This document shows positions 23,421 to 32,626 of a stretch of DNA of 64,000 nucleotides, piece after piece (within the stretch, counting starts at the first letter, position 1; the number at the start of each line of letters is the position of its first letter). Source of the stretch: Bacteroidota bacterium (GTDB lineage Bacteria; Bacteroidota; Bacteroidia; Sphingobacteriales; Sphingobacteriaceae). Made by a program: the position numbers and the translations under genes. The notes under the pieces are model-generated. The model saw nothing but the letters and a program-made list of their open reading frames with translations. It did not search any database and was not told the origin of the DNA. The DNA lies in contig JABDBM010000013.1 in NCBI GenBank assembly GCA_013288685.1, forward strand, positions 1 through 64,000. Direction: 5' to 3'.

Positions 23421-24246
23421 CCTTTTTTTGTTGCGCCTCCAGTCCCGCTTGTTCAGTGGCAAATTTATTATCCACTACGTAAACGTATTGCAAATTACTA
23501 AAATCAACGGCGAGTGTTACTTCCATATTTAAAAATAAACCACCGGTTTTGGTGTGCAAATTACTTATTTTGCCAATGGGTACACCTTCAGGAAAAAGCG
23601 AATAACCCGAAGTTACCACCTCTTCGCCAACGCGCGGCAACGCGTTGTTCGAAACATCTTTCATCACACCCTTATGGGGGTCAAAGTCGTCGCTCCATTC
23701 AATATATCCAATCTCTTTATTTTTGGCGAGCATAGCGCTAAATTTTGAATCTTTGTGTAATAACGATTGTACTACCGAAAAATGGCCCGAAACGTAAACG
23801 ACCTTCCCCACTATACCCAAATTACAAATTACTCCCATCCCCTTGGCCACACCCTGGTTGCTGCCCCTGTTAATGGTGATATAATTATTGGTACGGTTAA
23901 CCGAGTTGTTAATAACTCTTGCCACAATATATTCGTACTGTTTTTTGTAAACGGTATCGTTAACCTTATGCTTATTAACGGTATCTAAATAAAACGAAGA
24001 CTTAAGCTGATTACGCAGCCTGGCATTTTCGAGCGCCAGTTTATCGTTGTCGTCCTTTAACGAAAGATAATCCCTGAACTCATTAACCCTGGCAAATAAG
24101 CTTCCGGTAACTTCGTTTGATGAATTGATAAACGATGCCTTTTGAAAAGAATTATATTTCAGGTATACGATAAGAGAGAAAATTTCAAAAATAAGAAACA
24201 GGAAGAATGCGTTATACTTAGTGATAAATACCAGGAGGTTACGCAT
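23413..24246 (-). CDS. mreC: Rod shape-determining protein MreC
   Basis: A 277-residue bitopic protein: one membrane helix near the N-terminus (YNAFFLFLIFEIFSLIVYL), a coiled coil (about 60-90, LKDDNDKLALENARLRNQL), then the periplasmic double beta-barrel. Conserved barrel phrases are VARVINNSVNRTNNYITINRGSNQGVAKGMGVI, VGKVVYVSGHFSVVQSLLH, and VVTSGYSLFPEGVPIG. MreC organises PBP2 and RodA along MreB filaments. It lies between mreB and mreD with a 120-base gap from mreB holding a palindrome. Confidence 0.95.
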   Translation of the reverse strand: MRNLLVFITKYNAFFLFLIFEIFSLIVYLKYNSFQKASFINSSNEVTGSLFARVNEFRDYLSLKDDNDKLALENARLRNQLKSSFYLDTVNKHKVNDTVYKKQYEYIVARVINNSVNRTNNYITINRGSNQGVAKGMGVICNLGIVGKVVYVSGHFSVVQSLLHKDSKFSAMLAKNKEIGYIEWSDDFDPHKGVMKDVSNNALPRVGEEVVTSGYSLFPEGVPIGKISNLHTKTGGLFLNMEVTLAVDFSNLQYVYVVDNKFATEQAGLEAQQKKDE

Positions 24247-24257
24247 GGTGTCTTACA

Positions 24258-24356
24258 AATTTAAGATTAGAACCAAGATTATAAGAAACAAGAACCAAGA
24301 TAAAAAGTAAAGCAATAGATGCTCGTTTTCATTCTTGATTCTCGTTTCTTAAAGTC
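24258..24356. repeat. Palindrome of the CAAGAA word family between mreB and mreC
   Basis: AGATTAGAACCAAGATTATAAGAAACAAGAACCAAGAT (24264-24301) is loosely complemented by TCTTGATTCTCGTTTCTTAAAGTCTTGCC (24333-24361). It lies inside the elongation operon, so it may act as an RNA-stability element or partial terminator that lets MreB be made in excess. Confidence 0.6.
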
Positions 24357-24367
24357 TTGCCTTTAAA

Positions 24368-25390
24368 TTATTGCATTAAAAATTTAAAATTGCCAATATT
24401 TTTAAGCGCGGTACCAGTTCCGCGAACTACGGCGCGCAATGGATCTTCGGCTACGTGTACAGGTAGTTTGGTTTTTGCAGCGATACGCTTGTCCAATCCG
24501 CGCAACAATGCACCACCACCTGTTAGGTAGATACCGGTTTGGTAAATATCCGCCGAAAGTTCGGGTGGCGTAATTTCCAGCGCCTTCAAAATCGCTTCTT
24601 CAATCTTTGAGATTGATTTATCCAAACAATGCGCTATCTCGGTGTAAGAAACCATAATTTGTTTAGGTACGCCGGTCATCAAATCGCGGCCTTGTACGGC
24701 GTAGTCAGCCGGTGGATCGGCCAGTTCGGGTAGGGCTGCACCAACTTCAATCTTCACCTTTTCGGCAGTACGGTCGCCGATCATAATGTTATGCTGACGA
24801 CGGATATATTGAACGATATCAGAATCGAAATTATCACCAGCCACACGTATTGACTGGTCACAAACAATACCCGAAAGGGCTATAACGGCAATTTCGGTAG
24901 TACCACCACCAATATCAATAATCATGTTGCCCATAGGTTCTTCCACATCAATGCCAATACCTACAGCGGCAGCCATTGGTTCGTGTATAAGATAAACTTC
25001 TTTGGCGCCGGCAATCTCGGCCGAGTCGCGCACTGCACGTTTTTCAACTTCGGTAATACCCGATGGAATACAGATTACCATCCGCAGCGATGGGAAAAAC
25101 CAGCCTTTGCCCTGGTTTATCATTTTTATCATGCCACGTATCATGTGCTCGGCGGCATTAAAGTCGGCAATTACGCCATCTTTCAGTGGACGAACGGTGC
25201 GGATATCGTCGTGCGTTTTGCCTTCCATTTGCATGGCCTGCCTGCCAATGGCAATTACTTTGTTGGTGGTACGGTCAAAAGCCACAATTGATGGCTCATC
25301 AACAACCACTTTATCATTATGTATAATGAGGGTATTTGCGGTACCCAAATCAATAGCAATTTCTTGAGTAAAAAAATTAAATAGACCCAT
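24368..25390 (-). CDS. mreB: Rod shape-determining protein MreB (actin homologue)
   Basis: A 340-residue actin-fold ATPase of normal length. It opens MGLFNFFTQEIAIDLGTANTLI (phosphate 1), with MVICIPSGITEVEKRAVRDSAEIAGA, the phosphate-2 loop NMIIDIGGGTTEIAVIALSG and the adenosine motif IYLTGGGALLRGLDKRI. It polymerises on the inner membrane and guides sidewall synthesis. It is first of the five-gene elongation operon. A possible minus-strand -7 box (TAACTTCG) lies about 30 bases upstream. Confidence 0.97.
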   Translation of the reverse strand: MGLFNFFTQEIAIDLGTANTLIIHNDKVVVDEPSIVAFDRTTNKVIAIGRQAMQMEGKTHDDIRTVRPLKDGVIADFNAAEHMIRGMIKMINQGKGWFFPSLRMVICIPSGITEVEKRAVRDSAEIAGAKEVYLIHEPMAAAVGIGIDVEEPMGNMIIDIGGGTTEIAVIALSGIVCDQSIRVAGDNFDSDIVQYIRRQHNIMIGDRTAEKVKIEVGAALPELADPPADYAVQGRDLMTGVPKQIMVSYTEIAHCLDKSISKIEEAILKALEITPPELSADIYQTGIYLTGGGALLRGLDKRIAAKTKLPVHVAEDPLRAVVRGTGTALKNIGNFKFLMQ

Positions 25391-25502
25391 TTGGTGTTAT
25401 TTGAAAATAATCTGCGAAGTTAAAAATTTAACAGCATGAAGTTTACGAATTTAGCCTAATAAAAATGAATAAGCTATTTAATTCATAATTGTTTTTATTA
25501 AT

Positions 25503-27029
25503 TTAATGTTTAAAATGACGAACGCCGGTTGTTACCATCGAAATATTTTTCAGGTCGCACATATCAATCGACTTTTGGTCGTTTATTGATCCTCCGGGTT
25601 GTAAAACCGCTAAAATACCGGCTTCAGCAGCCAACTCAACACAATCAGGGAACGGGAAAAACGCATCCGAAGCCATAACAGATCCTTTCAAATCAAAACC
25701 AAAGCTTTCCGCCTTTATAATCGCCTGCCTTAACGAATCGACCCTTGATGTTTGGCCAACACCGCTGGACATTAGCTGGTTGTTTTTTGCAAATACTATG
25801 GTATTTGATTTGGTGTGTTTCACCACTTTATTGGCAAAATACAAATCCCTTAATTCATGTTCAGTAGGTGTCCTTTTTGTTACCGCTTTCATCTGATCAG
25901 CCCCTTCAATAACCGCGTCTTTATCCTGCTCAATTACGCCGTTCAACAGTGTTTTGAATAGCTTAACGGGCAATTCAACCACCTGGCGAATCAATATAAT
26001 ACGGTTCTTTTTCTCTTTTAGTATAGCAATTGCTTCATCTGTATAGGCTGGGGCTATCAAAACCTCGTAAAATATTTTGCTGATTTCGGTTGCAGTTTCG
26101 GCATCAATCTCGTCGTTGGCTATAATAACACCGCCGAAAGCCGATACCGGGTCGCAGGCCAGGGCATCAATCCAGGCTTCTTTTATGTGGTTACGCGAAG
26201 CTATGCCACAGGCATTGGTATGTTTTAAAATGGCAATAGTTGGTTCTGTAAATTCATCAATCAAAGCTACCGCAGCGTCCACATCAACCAGGTTGTTGTA
26301 TGACAATTCCTTGCCATGCAGTTTGGTAAACATAGCTTCCAGGTCGCCATAAAATACACCACCCTGGTGCGGGTTCTCGCCGTAGCGCAATACCTGGCTG
26401 GTTTGAATACTTTCTTTAAAAACCGGCAGCGGTTCTTCCTGGTTAAAGTATTTAAATATAGCGGTATCGTAATGTGATGTGATGTTAAAAGCTTTATGGG
26501 CAAAAGCGCGGCGCTGATCGATAGTAGTCTCGCCATTTTGCGTTTTCAGGATATTCTCCAGTTCCGAATAGTCGGATTTCGACGCAACGATCACCACATC
26601 CTTAAAATTTTTTGCGCCTGCGCGGATTAATGAAATGCCGCCGATGTCAATTTTTTCGATGATGTCATCCTCTTCGGCATTGGAACGAACAGTTTCCTCA
26701 AAAGGGTACAGGTCAACAATTACCAAATCAATTTCGGGTATTTCGAATTGAGCAAGCTGCTGCTCATCGCCATCAAAATTACGACGGGCCAATATACCTC
26801 CAAAAACCTTGGGGTGCAGGGTTTTAACACGACCGCCCAGTATAGACGGATACGAAGTGAGGTCTTCAACAGCTACCACATTAACCCCTAAATTGCGGAT
26901 AAACGTCTCGGTTCCGCCGGTTGAATATATAGTTACACCAAGGCGGTTAAGCTCGTGGATTATAGGCTCAAGATTGTCTTTATAATAAACAGAAATTAAA
27001 GCATTTTTAATTTGAACGGGATGGCTCAT
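25503..27029 (-). CDS. purH: Bifunctional AICAR transformylase / IMP cyclohydrolase
   Basis: A 508-residue enzyme for the last two steps of IMP synthesis. The N-terminal IMP cyclohydrolase domain (about 1-195) shows YSTGGTETFIRNLG, LGGRVKTLHPKVFGGILARR and DIGGISLIRAGAKNFKDV. The C-terminal AICAR transformylase carries RYGENPHQGG, ILKHTNACGIA and SDAFFPFPDCVELAAEAGI. Length and motifs are complete. It lies upstream of mreB on the same strand with 110 bases between, so readthrough is possible; a clear promoter precedes it. Confidence 0.97.
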   Translation of the reverse strand: MSHPVQIKNALISVYYKDNLEPIIHELNRLGVTIYSTGGTETFIRNLGVNVVAVEDLTSYPSILGGRVKTLHPKVFGGILARRNFDGDEQQLAQFEIPEIDLVIVDLYPFEETVRSNAEEDDIIEKIDIGGISLIRAGAKNFKDVVIVASKSDYSELENILKTQNGETTIDQRRAFAHKAFNITSHYDTAIFKYFNQEEPLPVFKESIQTSQVLRYGENPHQGGVFYGDLEAMFTKLHGKELSYNNLVDVDAAVALIDEFTEPTIAILKHTNACGIASRNHIKEAWIDALACDPVSAFGGVIIANDEIDAETATEISKIFYEVLIAPAYTDEAIAILKEKKNRIILIRQVVELPVKLFKTLLNGVIEQDKDAVIEGADQMKAVTKRTPTEHELRDLYFANKVVKHTKSNTIVFAKNNQLMSSGVGQTSRVDSLRQAIIKAESFGFDLKGSVMASDAFFPFPDCVELAAEAGILAVLQPGGSINDQKSIDMCDLKNISMVTTGVRHFKH

Positions 27030-27049
27030 TTACAGCGTTTTTTGAGCCG

Positions 27050-27057
27050 CAAAGGTA
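27050..27057 (-). promoter_or_regulatory. -7 box of the purH promoter (TACCTTTG)
   Basis: On the minus strand TACCTTTGCGGC matches the Bacteroidota -7 consensus TAnnTTTG, 20 bases before the purH ATG. The same 12 bases occur in front of carA (50296-50307). Confidence 0.6.
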
Positions 27058-27161
27058 GGGAATAGAGATTAGTTTTTTGAGGTTGGAGATTAGTTTTTTT
27101 CAGATTTTTTGCACGATCGAAAATTGGCGGTTTTATCGTTAATTTTGCAGCACCCTGGGCG

Positions 27162-28379
27162 TTAGTTTTCAAAGCGGAGTAACGCCGAAGTAGTGTGTTC
27201 AGAAACTGCATTTGCTATCTGATTACCCGGCAGCAATTTACTATATATCTCCATCAAATTTTTTGAATATTTCTCTTCTGTAAAATTATCCCGGGCAAAA
27301 CATTGCGCCCGCTTAGTAATTTCAAAAACACTTTCCTTATTTTCAATAACATAAAATATCCGTTGAGTTAGCTCCTCTAAGTTGGTATATAAATATCCGG
27401 TTTCGTTATCTTTTATAATTTCCTTTGTTCCGGCGGTTGAATGGCCGATAACAGGACATCCATTAAACATCGCTTCAACAGTTACCCGGCCTAATGCTTC
27501 ATTACTTGAACACATTAATAAACATAATGCATCGGCCATTAAATTGTCTACATTCTTTTGGAAACCTAAAAATTCAACAGCACCCTTTAGGTTTAAGCGA
27601 TCTATCAATGCAGATAACTGAGCGAAATATTTTTCAACTACAGCCCCGGCAACAACCAATTTTAAATGGTTGTGCTTTTGATGAATAATGGAAAAAGCCT
27701 TAATAGCATCTTCAATTCCTTTACTTTTAATAATGTTGCCGCAAAACAATAGGTAATCTTTTTTTTCGCAATTTAAATTTACTTCATGACGCAATCGCAC
27801 GGCATTAAAAATCACATAAGCATTTTGTTTATCAGTAAGTTTAAAATGCTCATAAACACAACGGGTAACACATATTACGGCATCTGAGCGGTTTATTTTT
27901 TTTAGAAAACGGCTCCAGCCGATAAAAGGGTGACAATTGAAATCAAGGTTTAGAAATTCCCTGATGTGCCAAACGTGTTTTATTTTTAACTGTGCTGATA
28001 TTTTATAGCCGATATCAATAGCCGAAGAATTGGAATGGATTAAGTCGATATTTTCGGCCTTAATAATTTTTTGTATTTTTTTTGCAGCGTGATAATTAAT
28101 ATAGTAATCAACTATATAACGGGGAACAAAGAGTAAAACCCGCCTGATTCCGCGCGAGTGTGTAAAAGTAGGGCTAAACGGCACTACAAAATATTTAATA
28201 CCCCTGTTTTTAAGCTCCTGGCAGGCCATACCATCCAAAGGGACAATTACCACCGGGCAAACTTTTTCTTTTAAAGAATTAATTAAATTTAGCAGAGAGA
28301 AAAAAGCCCCACCTACGGAATCTCCTTCGTGGGAGATGTAAAGTACTTTTATAGAAACATTCGTATTCTTTTTCTGCAT
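27162..28379 (-). CDS. Glycosyltransferase family 4
   Basis: About 405 residues from the ATG at 28379 (MQKKNTNVSIKVLYISHEGDSVGGAFFSLLNLI); the frame runs 69 bases further only to a TTG. It is a GT-B fold enzyme. The acceptor side shows GGAFFSL; the donor side shows LLFCGNIIKSKGIEDAIKAF, then the E-x7-E motif in SNEALGRVTVEAMFNGCPVIGHSTAGTKEII. It transfers a sugar from a nucleotide donor during polysaccharide synthesis. The adjoining upstream gene is a flippase, so the two probably serve a surface glycan. Low GC compared with purH and mreB. Confidence 0.88.
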   Translation of the reverse strand: MQKKNTNVSIKVLYISHEGDSVGGAFFSLLNLINSLKEKVCPVVIVPLDGMACQELKNRGIKYFVVPFSPTFTHSRGIRRVLLFVPRYIVDYYINYHAAKKIQKIIKAENIDLIHSNSSAIDIGYKISAQLKIKHVWHIREFLNLDFNCHPFIGWSRFLKKINRSDAVICVTRCVYEHFKLTDKQNAYVIFNAVRLRHEVNLNCEKKDYLLFCGNIIKSKGIEDAIKAFSIIHQKHNHLKLVVAGAVVEKYFAQLSALIDRLNLKGAVEFLGFQKNVDNLMADALCLLMCSSNEALGRVTVEAMFNGCPVIGHSTAGTKEIIKDNETGYLYTNLEELTQRIFYVIENKESVFEITKRAQCFARDNFTEEKYSKNLMEIYSKLLPGNQIANAVSEHTTSALLRFEN

Positions 28380-28525
28380 TAAGGCAACGTGAAAAAGGGA
28401 GTTTATGTTAAATCTATTACTATCAGCTAAATGCCTTATTAAATGCAAAACATATTACAGGTTCAATAATAACGCTTTTATAAAAATACATATTAAATAA
28501 ACATTACCTAATGTGCATTAAAAAT

Positions 28526-30043
28526 TTATATTAAATATCTTTTCACCATATTTAATATAAACTTTTTCTCATCCCTGGTTAACCCTAAAAAGTAAATAGA
28601 ACAAATTGATGACAGGGTTGCCAATAAACTTACCATCAGGAACCTTGGCCAGCCCTCGGCCATATTAAACATAACAATTGATGGGGTTATACAAGCAGAT
28701 GAACAAACTATTAATATTTTAAATAAAACCTGTTTTATATAACTAATATATGAAAAGGGTATTAACTGACGCAGTATAGCCAGGCGAAAAATAATTGCTA
28801 TACAGGAAACAAGTATCATGGAATAATATGCAAACTGGGGTGGAAGGCCAAACTTTAAACACACATAAAGACCGGGCAAACATAACAACATTATTAAGCC
28901 AACAATTACTTGATATTTCCTGATATTTCCGGTAGCTTGTACAGCAGTAGATATTGGGATTTGCAATAAATTAACAAAGCTATACATGATTATCAATTTT
29001 ACGAACAAGCCGGTAAAAGGTGGTATTTCTTTAAGCCATAATTTCAATATGAAGTTTGTCTCCAATAAAATCGGCATCGAAACCAATAACAATAAGAAGA
29101 AACTAAATTTTGTGCTTTTATAAACCAGATTGATGGTGTCCCGGGCATTACCTTCGGCGTACGACTTTACAATTTGTGGCCGCACTGCCGTGTAAAAATT
29201 CGATGAAAAAGACATTACACCATTATTTACCTGGTAGGCGATTGCCGAAGCCGTATTAATTACCGGTCCAAAAAATATATTAAGCAAAAAATTGATGCCC
29301 TGGTTAAACGAAACAACCGTTAGGGTACCAAACAAATTCCAGCCCGAATAACTTAGCAATGCGTTAAATAATCCCCGCTCCCAGTAAAACCTGAATGTAC
29401 ATTCTTCAAATTTCCGTTTGCAATAAGTTCTGTATATGAAGGTTATAATTAAAGTTACAGCAAAGGTTAAAACCGCATAAAGCTTTAACCTGTCGGCATG
29501 AAAGGGGATTAAAATATACAAAATGGCTAACCGCAGCGTAACCTCAACTATGCTAACATAAGCGTAAACGCTCATTTGCTCGCGTGCTATAATTACAGAA
29601 TTATATGGTATAGTTAACAAGGTAAACATAAACGATATAACAGCAAACTGGTAAATATAATGGGCCGCAATTAGCCTTGCCGGCGGAATAATTAGTTGGG
29701 TATTTATAAACCATAAGCCTACAGTTTCGGCCAGTAGCAGTATTATAAATGCCATTACAGCGTATATGGTTAATGTTAAACTAAATAGCTGCTTTAACCT
29801 GGTGAAATTATTGCGTCCAATTTCAAAGGCAAAAAAACGCTCGGAAGCCGAAGCCATGGTGTTGCTAATAAAGCCAAATGCCGAAACAACGCCTCCCACA
29901 ACGTTGTAAATGCCATAATCAACAATGCCAAGCACTTCGAGTACTATCCGTACAGTATAAAAAGATACTCCCATTGAAAGAAGCATCCTTAAATATAACA
30001 TGATTGTGTTTTTTACTAATCGCTTGTTATTGTGTGTATCCAA
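28526..30043 (-). CDS. Polysaccharide flippase (Wzx/MOP-type exporter)
   Basis: A 505-residue protein with about 12-14 membrane helices, of the MOP superfamily (Wzx/RfbX-like). The opening NTIMLYLRMLLSMGVSFYTVRIVLEVLGIVDYGIYNVVGGVVSAFGFI is characteristic. It would flip lipid-linked oligosaccharides across the inner membrane. The start is TTG at 30043, since an in-frame TAA stands right before it and the next ATG would cut off conserved sequence. It is upstream of the GT4 gene on the same strand; both are AT-rich beside their purine-gene neighbours, suggesting transfer. Confidence 0.85.
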   Translation of the reverse strand: MDTHNNKRLVKNTIMLYLRMLLSMGVSFYTVRIVLEVLGIVDYGIYNVVGGVVSAFGFISNTMASASERFFAFEIGRNNFTRLKQLFSLTLTIYAVMAFIILLLAETVGLWFINTQLIIPPARLIAAHYIYQFAVISFMFTLLTIPYNSVIIAREQMSVYAYVSIVEVTLRLAILYILIPFHADRLKLYAVLTFAVTLIITFIYRTYCKRKFEECTFRFYWERGLFNALLSYSGWNLFGTLTVVSFNQGINFLLNIFFGPVINTASAIAYQVNNGVMSFSSNFYTAVRPQIVKSYAEGNARDTINLVYKSTKFSFFLLLLVSMPILLETNFILKLWLKEIPPFTGLFVKLIIMYSFVNLLQIPISTAVQATGNIRKYQVIVGLIMLLCLPGLYVCLKFGLPPQFAYYSMILVSCIAIIFRLAILRQLIPFSYISYIKQVLFKILIVCSSACITPSIVMFNMAEGWPRFLMVSLLATLSSICSIYFLGLTRDEKKFILNMVKRYLI

Positions 30044-30256
30044 TTATAAGTTTCTTGAAATGGATTGCTCTCTGATTCTGGTGTTAAATAAATCTAAATC
30101 TATAAAAAAACAGGGAAACAAGCATACCAAACTATGGATTTAGATAAGGTTTTGAGGAAGGTAAAGGCAGGCGACAGGGATGGATTATTTAGATAGAAAC
30201 GTTTATGCAGCTACGAAGTTAATTTCTTTTCAGGATTTTCTGACATTCGAGGTTTC

Positions 30257-30835
30257 TTAGCTCCTCATCTTCTTCAGCAAACTCTCAATCACCCTCGGGA
30301 AATGCTGGTGTTCTAACTGCTGGCCTTTAAACTTTATTACTTCCAGGTTATCGTCCGGTTCAATCTTAAATCTTGATTGATGAATAATTTCTCCTTCGTC
30401 AAATTGTTCGCTGGCAAAGTGTATAGTAATGCCCGATTCATCGTCGCCGGCTGCTAACACAGCTTTGTGTACGTGATCGCCGTACATTCCTTTGCCACCA
30501 TGTTTGGGCAATAAGGCAGGATGCAGATTAATGATTTTATTAGGGAAAGCTTTTAGCAACGTTATGGGTACCAGCCATAAAAAGCCGGCGAGTACAATCA
30601 GATCAACCTGCAGGTTTTTAAGTAGTTTAATGACCTCATCAGTTTCATAAAATTCGCTCCGGGTAAATATGTGCGAGGGTATCTCAAAATTATCGGCACG
30701 CTGCAATACGTATGCCGTAGGGTTATTAGTGAGTACCAATACTACTTCGGCCTCGGAGCTGCGTTTAAAATGCTCCATAATTTTTTGAGCATTCGAACCT
30801 GAACCCGAAGCAAAAATTGCTATTCTTTTTTTCAT
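30257..30835 (-). CDS. purN: Phosphoribosylglycinamide formyltransferase
   Basis: A 192-residue enzyme from the ATG at 30835 (a TTG lies one codon earlier). It formylates GAR with 10-formyl-THF in purine synthesis. Marks include IAIFASGSGSNAQ at the N-terminus, the catalytic INLHPALLPKHGGKGMYG and the later SGITIHFASEQFDEGEII (Asn, His and Asp residues in place). It is separated from purH by the glycan gene pair. A possible -7 box (TATCTTTA) lies about 50 bases upstream on the minus strand. Confidence 0.95.
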   Translation of the reverse strand: MKKRIAIFASGSGSNAQKIMEHFKRSSEAEVVLVLTNNPTAYVLQRADNFEIPSHIFTRSEFYETDEVIKLLKNLQVDLIVLAGFLWLVPITLLKAFPNKIINLHPALLPKHGGKGMYGDHVHKAVLAAGDDESGITIHFASEQFDEGEIIHQSRFKIEPDDNLEVIKFKGQQLEHQHFPRVIESLLKKMRS

Positions 30836-30910
30836 CAAACCGTATCCTTCATTATTAAAAACCTCAAAGCCTTAACAACGCTGTAAAGATAAAGTTTTTG
30901 ATGCAATAAG

Positions 30911-30936
30911 ACTTACGAAGTTTTAAAAACTTCGTC
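30911..30936. repeat. Palindrome, CTTACGAAG family
   Basis: ACTTACGAAGTTTT pairs with AAAACTTCGT across a short loop. It lies between purN and the ParE-type toxin gene, upstream of purN and downstream of the toxin gene on the minus strand. Confidence 0.7.
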
Positions 30937-30978
30937 AATCGCCAATGTATTTTATGACTTCTTTATAATACAACGATT

Positions 30979-31281
30979 CTAATAGTTTTGCATCTTGGGA
31001 TTTCGCCGGTTGTCAATAAATGCTACTAATTCAATAATTTGCTTTCGGGGTTTTACGCGGTATACAAGGGAAACTTCTTTAATAATGACACCGATATGGG
31101 TATGCCTTACTCTTGTCGATTTACGAAACATCAACGGCTGGCTTTTCAACGTTGCCAAATATTCGTTAACGCGAGCTGTGAAATTAAATATTTCTTTTTC
31201 CGTCCAATGCTCTTCCAGATAAGCTATTCTTTGTCCGAAAGTTTTAAGAGCTCGTTTTGTCCAAATTACTTCAGCCCCCAT
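30979..31281 (-). CDS. RelE/ParE family toxin
   Basis: A 100-residue toxin of the RelE/ParE superfamily. The helical hairpin IWTKRALKTFGQRIAYLEEHW with FTARVNEYLATLKSQPLMFRKS is followed by the strand block VIIKEVSLVYRVKPRKQIIELVAFIDNRRNPKM; the ending F-x-D-N-R-x-N-P is typical. Members cleave ribosome-bound mRNA or poison gyrase; which applies here cannot be told. Its start overlaps the antitoxin stop by 16 bases. It appears intact. Confidence 0.85.
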   Translation of the reverse strand: MGAEVIWTKRALKTFGQRIAYLEEHWTEKEIFNFTARVNEYLATLKSQPLMFRKSTRVRHTHIGVIIKEVSLVYRVKPRKQIIELVAFIDNRRNPKMQNY

Positions 31282-31499
31282 TTCCCGAATAATTTTACAG
31301 CTTCCGAGTGTGCAACAGTCTCTCCCCGGTCTGCCTCTGCAAGCCCTTCCAAAACATCTTTTTGCTGTTCTTCGCCTAATTCGTCAAACCAATCGATTTT
31401 CCTGCTCGATAAAAATGCTTTTACATCCATGATAAGTCCATCATCATTAGAATTCACAATAGTTTGTAAAATGCTTAACTTTTCTGCCTGTAAATCCAT
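31266..31499 (-). CDS. Antitoxin paired with the ParE-like toxin
   Basis: A 77-residue acidic protein (MDLQAEKLSILQTIVNSNDDGLIMDVKAFL...DWFDELGEEQQKDVLEGLAEADRGETVAHSEAVKLFGKWG). The middle LGEEQQKDVLEGLAEADRGET and the ending are common in Bacteroidota antitoxins that accompany ParE-like toxins. It precedes and overlaps the toxin gene by 16 bases, the normal antitoxin-first order. It probably binds its own promoter through the N-terminus. Confidence 0.8.
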   Translation of the reverse strand: MDLQAEKLSILQTIVNSNDDGLIMDVKAFLSSRKIDWFDELGEEQQKDVLEGLAEADRGETVAHSEAVKLFGKWGLK

Positions 31500-31568
31500 C
31501 GCGTCAATTTTAATGCTAATTTAAGTATTTAGTTTGTCAAACAATGGTGTTAAATGGTTTTGTTGATA

Positions 31569-32504
31569 TTATAAAAACGATAACGAATTCCCGCAAGGAA
31601 TATGCGTAGCCTTAACACCCGGTACTTTTTCTTTTAACCAATTCAGCATGTATTGCGAGCCCGGCTCTTCGCTGGCAATATGTCCTAATACTATTAAAGA
31701 TATTTGGTCGCCTTTGGCCCTTGCATCGCGGATATACTCGGCGGTTTCCCATTCTGATATCTCGCCGCATATTAATACATCGGGTTTTACTTTCATAACG
31801 CCCTCAATTTGCCGCTGACCACCTGCAGAGCCCGGCATAAATAGCACCTTCGTACAGGCTTGATCAGGGTCGCCTATAAAGCGCACCTTTTCAATATTCA
31901 ATTTGGTTTTGGCATGACCGATAACTTCTTTTACCGTTGTGGCCGGTAAGGTGATGATATTGGGAATAGTTGCATCGGCATATTTTTGCCATTCCAGTTG
32001 TGCCAGTACGCCGGTTGTAACACCATCAGGCACCAAACGGTGAATATAATCGTGATTGCGCCACACGGCTATGTTGTGCTGTTTTAACAGATCGGCTTTG
32101 TATTGATAAACATCATCGTTTTTTAGCCAGTCGGTATTATCGGCATGGTTATAAAAAGTAGGCTCGTGGGCTATGATGAAATTTGCGCCCAGGTCAATCG
32201 TCTTACGAATCATATCGATGGTCGCAAACATGGTAGTCAATATCCCGGTAACTTTAATATCGCCACTTCCCGATTTTAAGGTATCCACCGTGCTGGACAA
32301 TGCGCCGCCGGGAACATCTTTTATAAACAGATCCATTATTTGCTTTACGGTGTAATCTCCATCGGGCTTAATAAAGTTTGCGGCTTTACTTAATAGCGGC
32401 GAGGATAACAGTACCCCTGCCCCGGCTATGGCTGAGGCATTGTAGATGAATTTTCGGCGGCTAAAGCCGGTATGGTCTCGTGCGGGTATCATAATTGGTT
32501 TCAT
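31569..32504 (-). CDS. Nif3-like dinuclear metal protein with Tat signal
   Basis: A 311-residue protein. The N-terminus carries SRRKFIYNASAIAGAGVLLSSPLLSKAA, a twin-arginine export signal. The rest is a Nif3/DUF34 domain: IDMIRKTIDLGANFIIAHEPTFYNH with metal-binding His, then HNIAVWRNHDYIHRL, and at the end EISEWETAEYIRDARAKG and LVLGHIASEEPGSQYMLNWL with His and Glu ligands. Most Nif3 proteins are cytosolic, so export of a whole Nif3 domain is unusual. The function of the family is unsettled. It is followed by a repeat and lies downstream of an amidase gene, also exported. Confidence 0.8.
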   Translation of the reverse strand: MKPIMIPARDHTGFSRRKFIYNASAIAGAGVLLSSPLLSKAANFIKPDGDYTVKQIMDLFIKDVPGGALSSTVDTLKSGSGDIKVTGILTTMFATIDMIRKTIDLGANFIIAHEPTFYNHADNTDWLKNDDVYQYKADLLKQHNIAVWRNHDYIHRLVPDGVTTGVLAQLEWQKYADATIPNIITLPATTVKEVIGHAKTKLNIEKVRFIGDPDQACTKVLFMPGSAGGQRQIEGVMKVKPDVLICGEISEWETAEYIRDARAKGDQISLIVLGHIASEEPGSQYMLNWLKEKVPGVKATHIPCGNSLSFL

Positions 32505-32518
32505 GTTGGTTTATTATT

Positions 32519-32626
32519 TTTCTCCCTTGATTCTTGCTTCTTCACTCTTGCTTCTTGATTTCTTGCTTCTTGATTTCTTGCTTCTTGTCTTCTTGCTTCT
32601 TGATTTCTTGCTTCCTATCCCCTCGC
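32519..32626. repeat. Tandem CTTCTTGATTTCTTG repeats
   Basis: About seven degenerate copies of TTGCTTCTTGATTTC run from 32521 to 32612. Unlike its relatives at 24258 and 45062, only one arm of the CAAGAAG word family is present, so this is a tandem array rather than a palindrome. It lies between the amidase stop and the Nif3-like start. Confidence 0.75.

Noticed and set aside
32519..32626. Direct repeats as a possible replication origin or iteron set
   Set aside because: No dnaA box, no replication gene nearby; the words match the CAAGAAG palindrome family seen between other genes.
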